Shown: positions 36,237-48,181 of the stretch, one piece after another
How the letters are laid out: the number at the start of each line of letters is the position of its first letter
Position numbering within the stretch: the stretch's first letter is position 1
NCBI GenBank assembly: GCA_963669155.1
Contig: OZ022597.1
Coordinates: 5,792,015 to 5,856,014 of the forward strand
DNA: 64,000 bases
From: Arbacia lixula
Taxonomy: Eukaryota; Echinodermata; Echinoidea; Arbacioida; Arbaciidae
Direction: 5' to 3'
Translations under genes and position numbers: made by a program
Notes under the pieces: generated by a model
What the model was told of the DNA's origin: nothing
The model's database searches: none
Seen by the model: only the letters and a program-made list of their open reading frames with translations

Positions 36237-39200
36237 TTAATCGTCGTCTTTCTGCCTTGACAATTCGGCATCTACTTCCTGAACAAAATGTTCGTAACTA
36301 TCATAAACCTTGGTGAACCCGGGAGTGACACCTCTGTTTGTAGTTGGACAAAATGTAAACTTCTTACGTGTACTTCCCACTGTTTTTTCTTTAGATGGAA
36401 CATACTTCTTGCGTAGGCCTCCACAGTTGGGTACGTTACATGCTGTACATGGTTTGGATGTTGCTTTGGGGACAGAAGATGATGGTTTTGGCGATGGGGG
36501 AGGAGGAGGACGTACGGTCAACCCCATGGAAGGGATCGGCGGTAGGGAGATGGTCTGTGCCTTTGGTTGGGCTGGCACAACAACCAAAATGGGAATTCCA
36601 GACGACCCCTGTGGCATTGCTGGGGATGCGGAGGGACTCTGCTTGAGCATTGCTGGAGATGGAGAGGCACTGGGCTTTGGAGCAAGGCGCGGTAACTTTG
36701 AAAGCGATGGCTCATCTTGACTTTGAGATGACGGCCCAGGCTGTGAAAGTTGAGAGAAGTCAAGGGCCCGCCTCTTCTCACCATACCGCTTTCCAGATTG
36801 GTGTGGAATGGACTCGTACTTCATCTGGGTGAAGGAAGGGGGTGGAAGGGATGCGGGTAGCTCCACAGCTTCTGGGATGGGGTCTTTAGATAGTACCTTC
36901 CTGTGGGGTTTCACCTTTGGTTGAGCTGTGGCAAGATAATTGGCTCGCTTCTCCTCCTTCGAGATGAACGCTGTGATAGACTTCGCGTTTATATTTGGAA
37001 GTGGGATATCTACACCAGAAAGGAGTGGGTCATCCCTGACTCTGTCCACAATCCGCTTATACCGGGCCTTGATTTGAGATGCTGCCTTTGTTGGCGATGA
37101 GAGGCCACTAACCGACGGCTGATTCTTTAACATCTTTATTAAGATGTATAAGAGCCTGGACTCATCAGTAATGGATGCTGCCTGGGCAAAGCGCATCCAT
37201 CCGAACTTTGTCTTCTGGGCAGCGCTGCTCTCCTGGGATACACCACCCAGGCATCTGCCGAACAGAGTGTAGCCCCAGGTAGACTCGTACTTCTTCACAA
37301 AGTTGCGGGCGCTCTTATCGTGTTCCTGCAGTTTCCCTGCAGCTTGGGCAATCTCTTGCCTGAGGGGGGCCGGGATGATGTGCTGATCCCCTTCGATGAG
37401 CTTGAGAAGGAGAAGTGCCAGGTCCTCAACTTCTTGAAACCCAGGCAGATGGAGATTCGTTGGCTTTGTCAAAACATCTGCCATGAGGGGGGATACTTCT
37501 TCTACAACCTGCTCATCTTTGCTGAGGACAACCTGGTTGAGAGCCACAGCATCGAAGGGGTCATTGGGTTGAGTGGTGGGACTGTCTTCTTCAATGCCCT
37601 CGTCCTCCGACTCGGCCTCTGACTCCGACTCCGTCTCAGCTTCAACATGAGCTTCTTCTTCAGCTGTAAATAAAGATAAAAGAAAAGAAAATAATTAATG
37701 AAGGCATCAAAAAATAGTTTAATACAGATTGACGTAATTTTCATAGGTTGACTTCAAGTTCCGCTGTAAAAAGGAAGAAATAAAGAGATGACTCATCAAA
37801 AAAAATGAAACTAAAAAAAAAAACATGTATACAATAATCTGATCATGAGTAATATAATTATCTACACACTGTAAACATCATTTCATTATTAAACAAATAT
37901 AATAATAAGAAACAATATTTTTTATTACTAATATTGTACAGATAAATCCAGTATTTTTCAAACAATATTCTCACCTTTCTGGGTGTAGTCTGTAGACTGG
38001 GAGTAAGCATACTCAACGCCCAACAACTCTTCCTCTGCGGGAACTGCGGCCATGGGTGCAGAGAAGTTCGGCTCAAAGACGTGGTCTTTGCCGAAAAGAG
38101 CCTTCCCTTGCTCGTTGATCCTCTGGACCTGGCGCGGATCGATGCAGGATGTGCGCCTTCCATGCCCTCCGGCGACCTTGAGCTTCTCCATTCGGGCGTT
38201 CCACTGGACCGCGAAGGAGATGAGGTAGACCTGATGTGGAGAGGAAAATGAGAAAGATACGTGCATTTATAATCAAATGTCACTCACCATGTGATTCAAG
38301 ATGAACAATGTCACAATAAATACTTTGTTAACATTACCATATATGATATGTGCATGGAATAGTCAAGACTTCACTTAACAAGTAATTGAAATAGTATGGT
38401 ATTTACCTGGAAAGGCACAATTCCGCATCGCTTAGAAGGGATAGCTTGTAGCAGGTGGGAGTGTAGGCCCTCAAGGGCATTGCTGCCTCTGCGGCACTTG
38501 TACTTGTTGAGTGGTATGCCATTGATGGTAACAACTTTGGTGGTCACGTACAGAGGGATGTTGGGTGGATCCTGCAATGGGAGTTTAAAAAATAAAAATT
38601 CATGTAATTCCAACAATGATTCTCATTTTAATCATTATATTATTGTTATATCTATCATTTTTAGTATTAATCTTATTATTACTGTTAGCATTATTATTAT
38701 TATCAGCAATATTACTACTTTTATCAATATTAATATTTTCATTAAAATTTCATTATTATTATCATTAATATTAGTATTATTATTATCATTATTATTATCA
38801 TCGTCATTATTATTAGTGTTATTATTATCAATATTATTATTATTATTATTATCACCTGTATTATTTGAATATGTAACATATAAGCTCACCTGCATACAAC
38901 TCAAGTGCTTCCTTGCAGTTGTCCAGTGAGCGTCGACTGCTTCTGTCGACTTAAACAAAGGGATACCGTCGATGTCCAGGCCAGCTGGTCCCTTGAACTC
39001 CTCCAGGATGTGCTGAATCGCAGAAGCGCTCTCCTGCACATGAAAAAAAAAAGAACATGCAGTTAGAAAAAAAAAAAAGGGTTTTAACAATGAATGAAAC
39101 TTGAACGATGAGACTTGTTGACACAGGCTACCTGCAAAAAACAAACAAACATTAAAACAAACATGAAAAAACACACAATCATTTTGATAAACAATTTGAT

Positions 39201-42200
39201 AAACAGCTTGGGAAGGTCCACCATATCATTGAAACATAGTTGATTCATACCTAACCCTTATAATTCCGTTAATTGATAGAAAGAGATTTACCTGGACACC
39301 GCGCGTCAACCGTCTGACGTAGCAGGAAGCCTGGTGGGGCTTGACAAAGGCCAGCATCTCCTCGTCTGTGTACTGGCTGAAGTCTCTGTCGCCGTTGCGG
39401 ATGGCTCTGATGAGCTGGCTCATGTCGTCCGCGTTGTACGCAAGTATGGCACCTGCCAGCGAGCTCATAAAGATGCCATACTTGGCGTGCGACTGCTTCA
39501 TCACCACAGCATCCCATCTGTGAAGCCAGTGACGGATGTCCAGTCGCACCACCATCCCATCTGCTGTCCAGTCTGCAAACAGAGACTCGAGCCACGAGGT
39601 TCCGCCATCCCTGTGACAAAAACCAAAAATAATAAGTCCAAAAAGTTTAATTATATTTAACTTTTAAAATGAGCAATTTGATAAATTTTTAATTCTTGTT
39701 GAATTTATATAACTTTTAAATCAATTGATTATATGAGGACAAGGACATTTTTTGTCATAGAAAAATTAACATACCTGCAGCAGTTGTTGTCTGCGTAGAG
39801 GATTTTAGGGGCTGGGGCATTTGCACGACGGAATCTGGATATGAGGCCACGGGCCATCCTGGCATATGACTCCTCTGCTTCAGAGGCCACAACCACAGTA
39901 GTCACAAACTGCCCCCATTCATTGAGGACACTTGTGACGTACTGCATTGTCCCCTTCCCGTCACCGTAGATCTTCTTCAGGATCTGTACACAGAAAACAA
40001 AGCAAGAAATATCAAATAGTAATGTGAATGTCAATAATTTAACATTTTTCCATACTTATATTTTTCACAAGTATTTTGCCAGACTAATAATTGTATATTT
40101 TTAATAATAATAAACACAAACAGGGATAACAAAAAACATGATATATAGGCTTGATTTTGTACTTAGGATTCTTTTTTTATATATTTACTTGTGACTGGTA
40201 TAACACTGTGGTGTAGCCAAGGAATTGATTCCAACTCGATGTGTATGCCTTAGACAAGGCATTTTAAAATAAATTTATGTCCAATATCATTATTAATTTT
40301 ATTTAAATAACATTATTAGTATACACCTATTGAGATTAATTTTACAAAAATTAACAATTGTAATACCTGTTTGGTGCCATCAATGGACAAGATTTCTCCA
40401 GTCACACTGGTGATGGATGCACGGTAGACCGCCATCTTCTCCATCTCCATTATGAGGTGGGCGCGGCGAAAAACCCGGGGAAACGGAATTGGTACAGGAG
40501 GGATTGGTGGGGTATACTTGTGGCCGGTGAAGGGAAGTATCCCGAGCTGAGAGGAGGAGGATGTGCTGGCAGATTGGGCCTCCGTCAGCAGCGTCTGGTA
40601 CAGGTCCAGGCGGTCTGTGTACCACTCATCGTGGCCCTGCTCCACCAACCGATGCACCTTCGTCATCGACGCAGCGTTCAGCCTGTCGGCGAGTAGAGCT
40701 GCCACGCCCTTATCCACTGCCCGCTTCCCGCATATAACGGCGGGGAACATCTTGCGTACAGCAGGGGCCAGCTGCATCAAAATACTTGGTGAGTACGCAT
40801 GCCAGCGATAAGGGACCTGGGGTGTCTCATCTGTGGGCTGCTGACGGGCCTTCAGGCAGAAATGGCATTTCAGCCTCTCCGTCACCACGGTGTAGTTGTG
40901 TCGCAGGCCACAGACCTCCCTGGCAACTTCTCCGTAGCCGCTCCTTGAGAGGAATGTCCCTGGAGGTGCAGGACAGGATGGATTCGGGCACCTGATCTTT
41001 GCCTCCATGACACCAACCGGCCTCCAGAAGAACACCGGTGTGGTGAAAAAGGAGAGCATGGAAGGCAAAGATCCTCGAATGGTTGTCGGCAGAGGAGGTG
41101 GGTTGAACCACATCTTCGGCTTGAAGCCCTTCCGCTTGGTCTTCGAAGCCAAGAAGATGCCATGAGGGCCGTCACTCTTGAGCCAGGGGATGTTGGGGGC
41201 GTACATGCCTGGCGGTTCCTCCCAGGACTTCTGCCAGCCTTCTGGCACAAGTGGCTCGTCGACTGGGCCGGTTGATGCGGTGGATGTTGAGGGTATCTCC
41301 ATCTCTTGGAGTGGCACAGGCGATGGCCGGAGACTACCCACTGTCGTGAGTCCTGTAGCCACGGGGACTTCCGATTCTTGCAGAGCTACCTCTGAAAAAT
41401 TAAGGATAGACAAATTTAACATTTAAAAAGCATTTCTAAATAGATTAATACTGTTCCCAGTGTAAGAAAAAAAATAATTAATATTTATAAACTGTTGTAA
41501 CTTAATGAGAAAATTCATAAAAATAGCTTCATAGTGACTGCATGAATTTGATTGTCATTTAATTATCTCAGCTATTAATTCACTCACTTGAACATACATG
41601 TAAAATTTTTACATCAGTCAGCACAGTTCTATTTTTCTTTTAAATCTGTTGATCACGATGTTGCAGTGCCCTAAATTCCATAAGGAAACAAACTAAGTAG
41701 ATTGAAAAATTGTTCAATGTGATAACATTTCCTATTTATTGTATGCTATTATTATCTTATTTGTAAGAAAAAGCATGTATGATAGTCAGTTTACTGCCAT
41801 GTTCTTAGTCACGATCAAGGAATATGCATAATGTAGGGTAAAAAAATAAAAACAAAAATTATACAGGTTTATTTTATAATATCTATTTTGATTATCTAGA
41901 ACATAAACTAACCAGCAAAAGAGAGGAGTTCGGCATCGTCGATGTACTCTGGCTTGAAGTCCGGGACAGGGGTAGGGGTAGGGGTAGGAGTGTCCTTCTT
42001 CTGGGCCTTCACCCGCTGGTTAATGGGGTCCATGACAATGGAGTAATCCCCAGCATACTCCAGCAGCCTCTCCTTCTGCCACTTCAGCTCTGGGGACTTC
42101 TCGCCGCTGACTTTGTACTGGCTCAGGAGCCAGACGACCCACCCAACATCGTTCTCCAGCAGCCATTTATATGTCTGGCCTGCGTACTTTCCGAAGCAGA

Positions 42201-42540
42201 TGGTGAGATCGCCTCGCCACAAGTCGTGGTCACATTTCTTCGCCGCCGCCTCCGCCGACTCTTGCTGCCGGTGTTGGTCTGACACTGTCGCCTGGGGGCG
42301 TGCCGCCACCGCTGCAGCCTCCGATGAACACTTCAGGCGCGCCTCTCCCCTCTTGTACAATGGGATTTGCGGGTAAAAGTGCACCCGCTTGTGGCTGACA
42401 AGATTCTGCTTCAGTGTGAAGAGTTTTCCACACTCTGAACAAACAAACTCCTTAGCCCTGTGTGTCTTTTCGTGCCTAACAAGGTTGGACTTTGTTGAAA
42501 AGGCCAACTGACACATAGGACACTTGTGAGGAGCATCCAT
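36237..42540 (-). CDS. Copy 5: complete C2H2 / DUF6729-like / candidate DDE transposase, eight exons, 1,390 aa
   Basis: Exons: 42540-41913, 41391-40367, 39983-39775, 39610-39292, 39033-38890, 38571-38407, 38230-37975 and 37663-36237. They have GT-AG ends and total 4,173 nt, open throughout. Domains by residue: C2H2 fingers at 7-27 and 34-54; FGKYAGQTYKWLLENDVGW at ~116-134; acidic linker to ~210; DUF6729-like region at ~290-480 with FFWRPVGVMEAKIRCPN and CHFC; SIDGTKQ with candidate Asp547; ILYADNNCC with Asp616; RLDIRHWLHRW at ~640-655; GSNALEGLHSH with Glu809; QWNARMEKLK after 830; YESTWGYTLFGRC and Pro-rich tail with CTACNVPNCGG toward the C-terminus. The order D, D, Glu with an inserted segment fits RNase H-fold transposases; the residue assignment is inference. 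A 5' UTR acceptor (TTTGTAG) lies just upstream of the ATG. A domesticated host gene is possible, but copy number and flanking repeats favour a transposon. Confidence 0.85.
38630..38872. repeat. (ATT)n-rich microsatellite in a copy 5 intron
   Basis: Long run of ATTATTATT/ATTATC trinucleotides between exons 38890 and 38571. It explains an apparent Asn-rich frame on the opposite strand. Confidence 0.9.
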
Positions 42541-42873
42541 GATGTATGGATCTGGACTTGCTTACCTACAAATGCATGAAAGATAAAATTAAGAATGGAC
42601 ACAATGATGCCATTGATGGATATATTATAAATCCAGTCAGCAATTATGTCTTAAATTAACTTAGCCTAGAGACCTAGACCGTAGTACTAGTATAATTTAA
42701 ACTTTTCCTTTATGGCCTTTGGCTTTGTGAGAAACAGAAATGTAAAGAAGGGTAAAACTGAATGACAACATATGAATCCATATTAAAGTATAAATCTTTA
42801 AACTACAATATTACTGTAGGAGGATGGGGGATGCATTTCCGATAAGGCCTATACTCAACCCCCCCCCCCCCCC

Positions 42874-42906
<33 letters not shown>

Positions 42907-43465
42907 GCACTTTGCTGTGCGTTCCTCAGTCCCGAGACCTGACAGTGACAGTCCTGTACCTGATTCTACTCAATATGCACATCGTATTTCATTCTAGAAC
43001 TAGGCTAGAAGTTTGTACTTCATAATCACATATTTAACACATCGTATCGCGCGAAAAGAGTAAGAAAACTTTCATTTCATAACATGATATTTTAGTAACA
43101 AAGTGACGTGATCGAAATCGCAGCACTCTGTTTTATTTGCGTGGGGCACACGTGTAACGGTGGAAGCGAAGAATAAGCGGGGAATCTCCGGGGAAGCACG
43201 TAGTGACTGACCCCCCTACCCGACTGGAGGCACCTCCACTTTCACGTGGATCGTCAAAATAGCTATAAAAACACGTTTATTTGCATACTTACTCAATCAG
43301 GTGGATCTATTCCGTGATGTATCACTACAGCTTTCACTCGCTGTGAAAAATCCCTCGAACAGCACTCAAAGAGTGCGAAAAACCAAGTTTTGAATCTCCT
43401 TTTGTTAAAAGTTGACCACGATAACTTTCTGAATAGAACGCCGTGAAGTCATGAATATTAATTAG
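42541..43465 (-). other. Non-coding leader of copy 5
   Basis: No convincing reading frame. It contains a poly-C/poly-A run at ~42858-42904. A probable 3' splice site just before the start codon suggests a 5' UTR intron. The conserved leader block of copies 1, 2, 4 and 6 was not found here by eye. Confidence 0.5.
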
Positions 43466-43600
43466 GGTTCTACAACGTTGTAGAAATGGAGCGCAGTGAT
43501 TGGTCTGCTGTAGAAATCTTCTACAGGTTCTAGGGCAGCTAGGCGATCTGATTGGACTGCTGTAGAAAAATTAAGCACTGTGATTGGTCTGCTGTAGAAC
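43466..43600. repeat. Subterminal repeats of copy 5, core CTGTAGAA/TTCTACAG
   Basis: An 18-bp perfect palindrome, TTCTACAACGTTGTAGAA, lies at 43468-43485. CTGTAGAA occurs at 43508, 43560 and 43592; TTCTACAG at 43519. The three CTGTAGAA sites follow ATTGGTCTG or ATTGGACTG. The first and TTCTACAG form an inverted repeat with a 3-bp spacer. Likely protein-binding sites, by inference. Confidence 0.8.
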
Positions 43601-43626
43601 CCGGTAGTCCCTGGAAGAGAAGTTGT

Positions 43627-43711
43627 CTGGGAATACCGGGTGTTGTGGGCTTTTTGCTAAGTGGAAGTATGTCTCGCATTTTTTTCACTTACCCTTTACT
43701 CATTTTTTTTC
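43627..43711. repeat. Shared upstream block of copy 5
   Basis: CTGGGAATACCGGGTGTTGT, GGCTTTTTGCTAAGTGGAAG, TATGTCTCGCATTTTTTTCA, then CTTTACTCATTTTTTTT. Similarity to copy 1 runs a further ~50 bp (CACTTCC, TCACCTTTTT, TCTTGCTCTT), so the true element end may lie near 43760. Confidence 0.75.
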
Positions 43712-43829
43712 ACTTCCCACTTCCTCACCTTTTTTCATTAATTTTCTTGCTCTTATAGATTAAGATTTTCTTGAAAAGTTGAGCGTGAAAGATGATGCCG
43801 GGGTGCTTGTAGCAATACGCGCACGTTGC

Positions 43830-45756
43830 TAAGGTCCACTATTACATCACAGCTGAGACAATGACCATGTTTGGTCATTCCGTCTCAACCACATGTTGAA
43901 CGAAGACTTCTCCGCGATGCAGCAAGTGGACCTTTCTGTATCTCTTGCTGCTCTCTGTCGTATTCCGAGACGACGAAGTAGAGGGAGTGTGAAGCGAAGC
44001 CTCTGCAACCTACTTCCACCTGCCAGATTGACGTTGTCCACCCTCGCTCTTCACACTGCCGTTGTAGTTCTTCGTTCTTAAGAAGCTTCCTCTTGTGAGC
44101 TCTCTGCATATTTCCTCCGTCGGGAAGGGTTAATTCTACCGCCGCAATCGTCCTGGTTGATGACGACCAAATGACAATATCTGGTCGTAATGTCGTAGCC
44201 AGGATTTCCTCTGGAAACACCAACTTCTTTTCCAAGTCTGCAACCATTTTCCAGTCGGAGCTCCTTGAAACGAAGTTGGAAATGGTTTTGCGATTCATCC
44301 GCTGCTTTGGCTTGTCACCCTCTCTTACGAAATCAATCTGGGGAAAACGAACTGGTTGATCTCGTCCCTTGTTGTGAGCTGTCAAGTGAGCTTGAATAGC
44401 ATTTGATAACACACCGAGCACACGATTATGTCTCCACGTGTATCTACCTTGTCAAAGACTCGTGGGGCAGCCTGCCAACACATGCATCGTCGTGCATCTT
44501 TCAGCACACAGGGAGCAGCTGTCTTCCTGGCTCAGCTTCCATCTCTGTAGATTGGCTGGAGATGCTACAGTGTCGTATGTTGTTCCAACAACAAACTGCA
44601 AAAGTTTGGGGCTCATATCCAAGAGTGTGTACGCCAGGTCATGTTCCGTTGTTTTGCTGCCTCCCACGCCGTCCACGCTCCTTGTACTCCCATCTGCACA
44701 GCCCGGGTGTAGTAGATGTTGTCATGTTCTCCCGAGACCACTTTACACACCTCGGTCCTATACTCCCTTTTGGAGAGCTTCGTGACCGGAAGTCTCCTCT
44801 TCAAAGCTCCAACTCCCTGGCGTCCGAATTGTCCTCTGGCCATGTCGTCAAACTTCAGTCTGCATTCTGCTCTGTCGATTGCCTCCTCTGCCTTCCACTT
44901 ACGTCCACAGTTGACAACCTGTCGGTGCTCTGCATGCTTACAAAAGAGAGCTTCAGATGTGAGATTTACGCTGATGCCGAGCTATCTCCGCAGGTACTTG
45001 GCAACCATCGTCTCCATGCGCTCGACGTGCGAAAGGGGAACGTCATAGATGAGAAGTTGCCATTGGAGCTTCGGGACAAGGATATGGGCGTAGATCCAGC
45101 ACTTCATGGTTCCTGTCAGCATGGTCTTATTGATGAGGCGAAGCCAGGTCTTCAAGTTCTCCTTAATGGATACACGAGCTCCATTGTCATTGAGATCCTC
45201 ATCGAAATTTAATTGGTTTCGTGTGAACACCCGAGATCTTCTGTCCATCAACAGAAAAGGGCTCCTCTCGCTTTACTCTCCCTCTTTCCATGATAAGGGA
45301 TCTAGACTTGGCAGGCTTGATTTTCATCTTGCTCCATTTCATGAATGCGTTTACTTTGTTGAGAACGACCTTGGCGGCTTTTTCTGAAGCTGTGCAAATC
45401 GTGATGTCATCCATGTACTCTTTCATAATTGGAATCTCAATGTCCTTGCTTTTCATCTTGTATTGCTTAACTGAAAGTTGAAAGCTGCAAATTGAAAGTG
45501 GCAACGAAAAGGATTGGAGACAGGGTGCAGCCCATGAGGATTCCTATCAAAAACTTCTGCCAGTCAGATGTCCAATCTTTCACCGAAAACCGTGCATAAA
45601 GTCCGGCGTAGTAATTCCCCACAAGTTTGATGGTAGTGTCTGGTACGTGGTACCATTTCAAGGCGAACGCAATTGCTTCATGAGGAACAGAACCAAAAGC
45701 ATTGGCTAGATCCAACCAGATTACTGCAAGATTCTTCTGGGTAGATTTTGCGTCCT
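43830..45756 (-). mobile_element. R2/NeSL-like LINE fragment: RT plus restriction-like endonuclease
   Basis: The minus strand encodes RT motifs VIWLDLANAFGSVPHEAI, GILMGCTLSPILF and EYMDDITICTASEKAA, then MKIKPAKSRSLIMERGR, a CCHC motif (CSLCAERCTTMHVLAGCP) and a PD-(D/E)XK-like region, RPDIVIWSSSTRTIAAVEL then TLPDGG. RT, CCHC, then restriction-like endonuclease is the order of R2/NeSL-type non-LTR elements. The parts lie in at least five overlapping frame segments, so the copy is decayed. The 5' portion is missing; the junction at ~45756 is directly with the last transposase exon of copy 6. Confidence 0.85.
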
Positions 45757-48181
45757 TTTGTGGCCAAAAAAGCATCAACAACTTGGCAGAAATGTTCATA
45801 GCTTTCGAAGACGCGATCTTTGAAGCCAGGCGATAACGACTTGCACGTTTTAGGGCAGAAGATGAACTACTTGCGTTTACTGCCAACATCCTTGTCCTTG
45901 GCTGGCCTGTACCGCTTCCTCTGCCTACCGCAATTGAAGACGCCGCATGCACTACACGGCTTCTTCGAAGGGTTTGGAACAAAGACTTTGGGTGGAGGAG
46001 GTGGCGGAGCAAAAGGGACCACAAACGGTGCAGACGAACGCAAACTGGTGGACGGGAAGGAGATCGAAGCCGCAGATGGTTGGCGGGGAAGAACGACCAG
46101 CACAGGGGCTTTGGGAATGGTTGAGGCACGTTCTCAGGGTCGAGCTTCTACTTTGCCCTCACAGTCGCACTCGTGACCAATGGGACCGTTGGGTAACGGA
46201 CCTGCTCTCGCTCAGGTTTTGGCAGAATGGCAGGGAGAGTGGGAGCAGTGGGAAGAGGTTGGGTAGATACAACTTTCGTCTTGGGTGGAGCCTTAGGTAT
46301 CACTGTGGCGAGGTAGTTGGCCCGCTTGTCTTCCTTTGTCGGGAAAGAAGTGATGGACTTTGTATTAATGTTCGGTAGAGGGACCTGCTTCTCGGCCAGA
46401 TACTGGTCATCTCGGACGCAATCGACAATGCGCTTGTACTGCCCCCTGATAAGGTTAGCAATCTTCGTTGGGGAAGACAGCGTGCTGACCGCCGGCTGGT
46501 TCCTCAGCATCTTGATCAGGATGAACAACAGGCGGGATTCCTCTGTGATTTTTGAGGCTTGGGCTTACTTCATCCAAGCGAAGTTCACCTTCTGTGCTGC
46601 TGAGCTCTCCGCAGACTCCTGACCATGACAACGGCCAAAAAGAGTATAGCCCCATCTGGACTCGTATTTTTTTACGAAGGACCGGGCAGTTTTGTCATGG
46701 TCATGGAGAGCATAGAGGGCACTCAAGATCTGTTCGCGAACTTTGCTTGGAATGATATGCCTATCCCCTTCATCCGCTAGCTGAATTAGGAGGAGGGCAA
46801 GCCGTTCCACTTCTTCGTACCCTGGCAGGTGCAGTTGGGGACGGGAGGCGAGGACATCATCACACGCAGGATGGGAAACTCCCGTCGTTTCTGTCTTAAT
46901 GGTGGAGAAGTGATGGGGACTCAGCGAATCGATGGGGTCCCCCGTGATGTCGATGCCCTCATCGTCCTCCTCCTCTTCCGGCGTCTCTCCCTCCTGTCCG
47001 GGCTCGGGCTCAGGCTCTTGCTGGGGATGCTCTGCCTCGGCCTTGGCCTCATCCACATCCAGCTGCTGTTCTTCTCCACTGCCAATGAAAAAGAAAAGAA
47101 AAGAAGGAAACAACATAGGTCAGTCAAGTCATCAACTTGAGGGGGGAGCAGTGGAAATTACTGACTGTATGTTATTTTAACAACATCAAAAAGAACAAAA
47201 AGCAGTGGCCTACCTTTGTTAATGTAGAACTTCTTGGAAGAGAAGGATGTGGATTGAGCAAACACAAACTCCACACCAAGAAGCTCCTCATCTTCCGCTG
47301 TTGGCAGGGGCATAGGGGGGACATAGTTCGGCTCGAACGGCTTCCCGAAGAGCAGGTTTGACTGGTCGTTCAGGAGCTGGAGCTCTCTGGGGTCTGTGAG
47401 GGTCGTGGACAGGCGTGCCTCCTTCGCAACCTTGTTTTTTTTAGCTTCCTGCCTTCTGTTCCATTGAACAGCAAAGGCAAGAAGGGCAACCTGCAGTAAT
47501 AAAATAGAAAAATTGTAGAAATCAATTAAACATGTTTTTGATTATTTCACCAAAACATGACATTTTTTCATTATTTTTTTTCTATTTTAATCTTTTTATT
47601 CTTTGGGAAGAATAAAGAAGGGGTGGAATGAAAGGGGAGGGAAGGTTGTGTAGTATATTAATTACACGTACCTGAAATGGCATAATCCCCACCTCTGAGA
47701 GGGGATACAGTGAACAAGGTGGGCGTGAAGAGTGTTGCTGCCCCGACAACACCTGTACCTGTCGAGTACCACACCATTGTTACAGGCCGTGTCAATCTTG
47801 ACATAAAGGGAGACATCTGGAGGATCCTGCAGATAAAAGAAAACAGTTATGATATTTTGTGAATAATAAAGTACAAGAAAATTGATGTAATAGGTTGGCT
47901 GAGGTGAGGATTATTCTTTTGATGACAAAAACTAATAATGAATTTCTCACCTGCATGCAAGCAATTTGCCTGCTGGAAAATGCCCACTGAGCATCGACCG
48001 CCTCGTTGGATCTGAAGAGATGGATCCCGTCGATGTCCAGTCCGCCTAGTCCCTTGAAGAGTAAACCTCTCGCCGCACCGGTCGCAGGTCACCGTCTTGT
48101 CTGAATGGGTCTTTTTGTGCCTGGTCAAGTTTGATTTGATTGCAAACTTGGCACCACATTCATCACAGGTGTAAAGCACCA
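45757..48181 (-). pseudogene. Copy 6: internally deleted relative of copy 1
   Basis: Nearly the same sequence as copy 1 over 304-2620, including introns. Segments: last exon 47079-45757, exon 47490-47218, exon ~47826-47672, partial exon 48045-47952, and first-exon start 48181-48046 (MVLYTCDECGAKFAIKSNLT). The first finger exon joins directly to the middle of the FKGxxGLDIDGIHLF exon near 48046, removing everything in between (about 2.8 kb in copy 1, including the DUF6729-like region and both Asp motifs). The normal stop codon is lost at the LINE junction. It shares the exon 8/9 phase discrepancy with copy 1. Typical of a non-autonomous deletion derivative. Confidence 0.85.

Noticed and set aside
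38635-39174. Asn/Asp-rich 179-codon frame
   Set aside because: Produced by the (ATT)n microsatellite in a copy 5 intron plus part of a real exon.
36237-42540. Polinton, Crypton or virus-like origin for the 1,390-aa gene
   Set aside because: No protein-primed polymerase, capsid, packaging ATPase or tyrosine recombinase motif; D, D, E motifs fit a DDE transposase.
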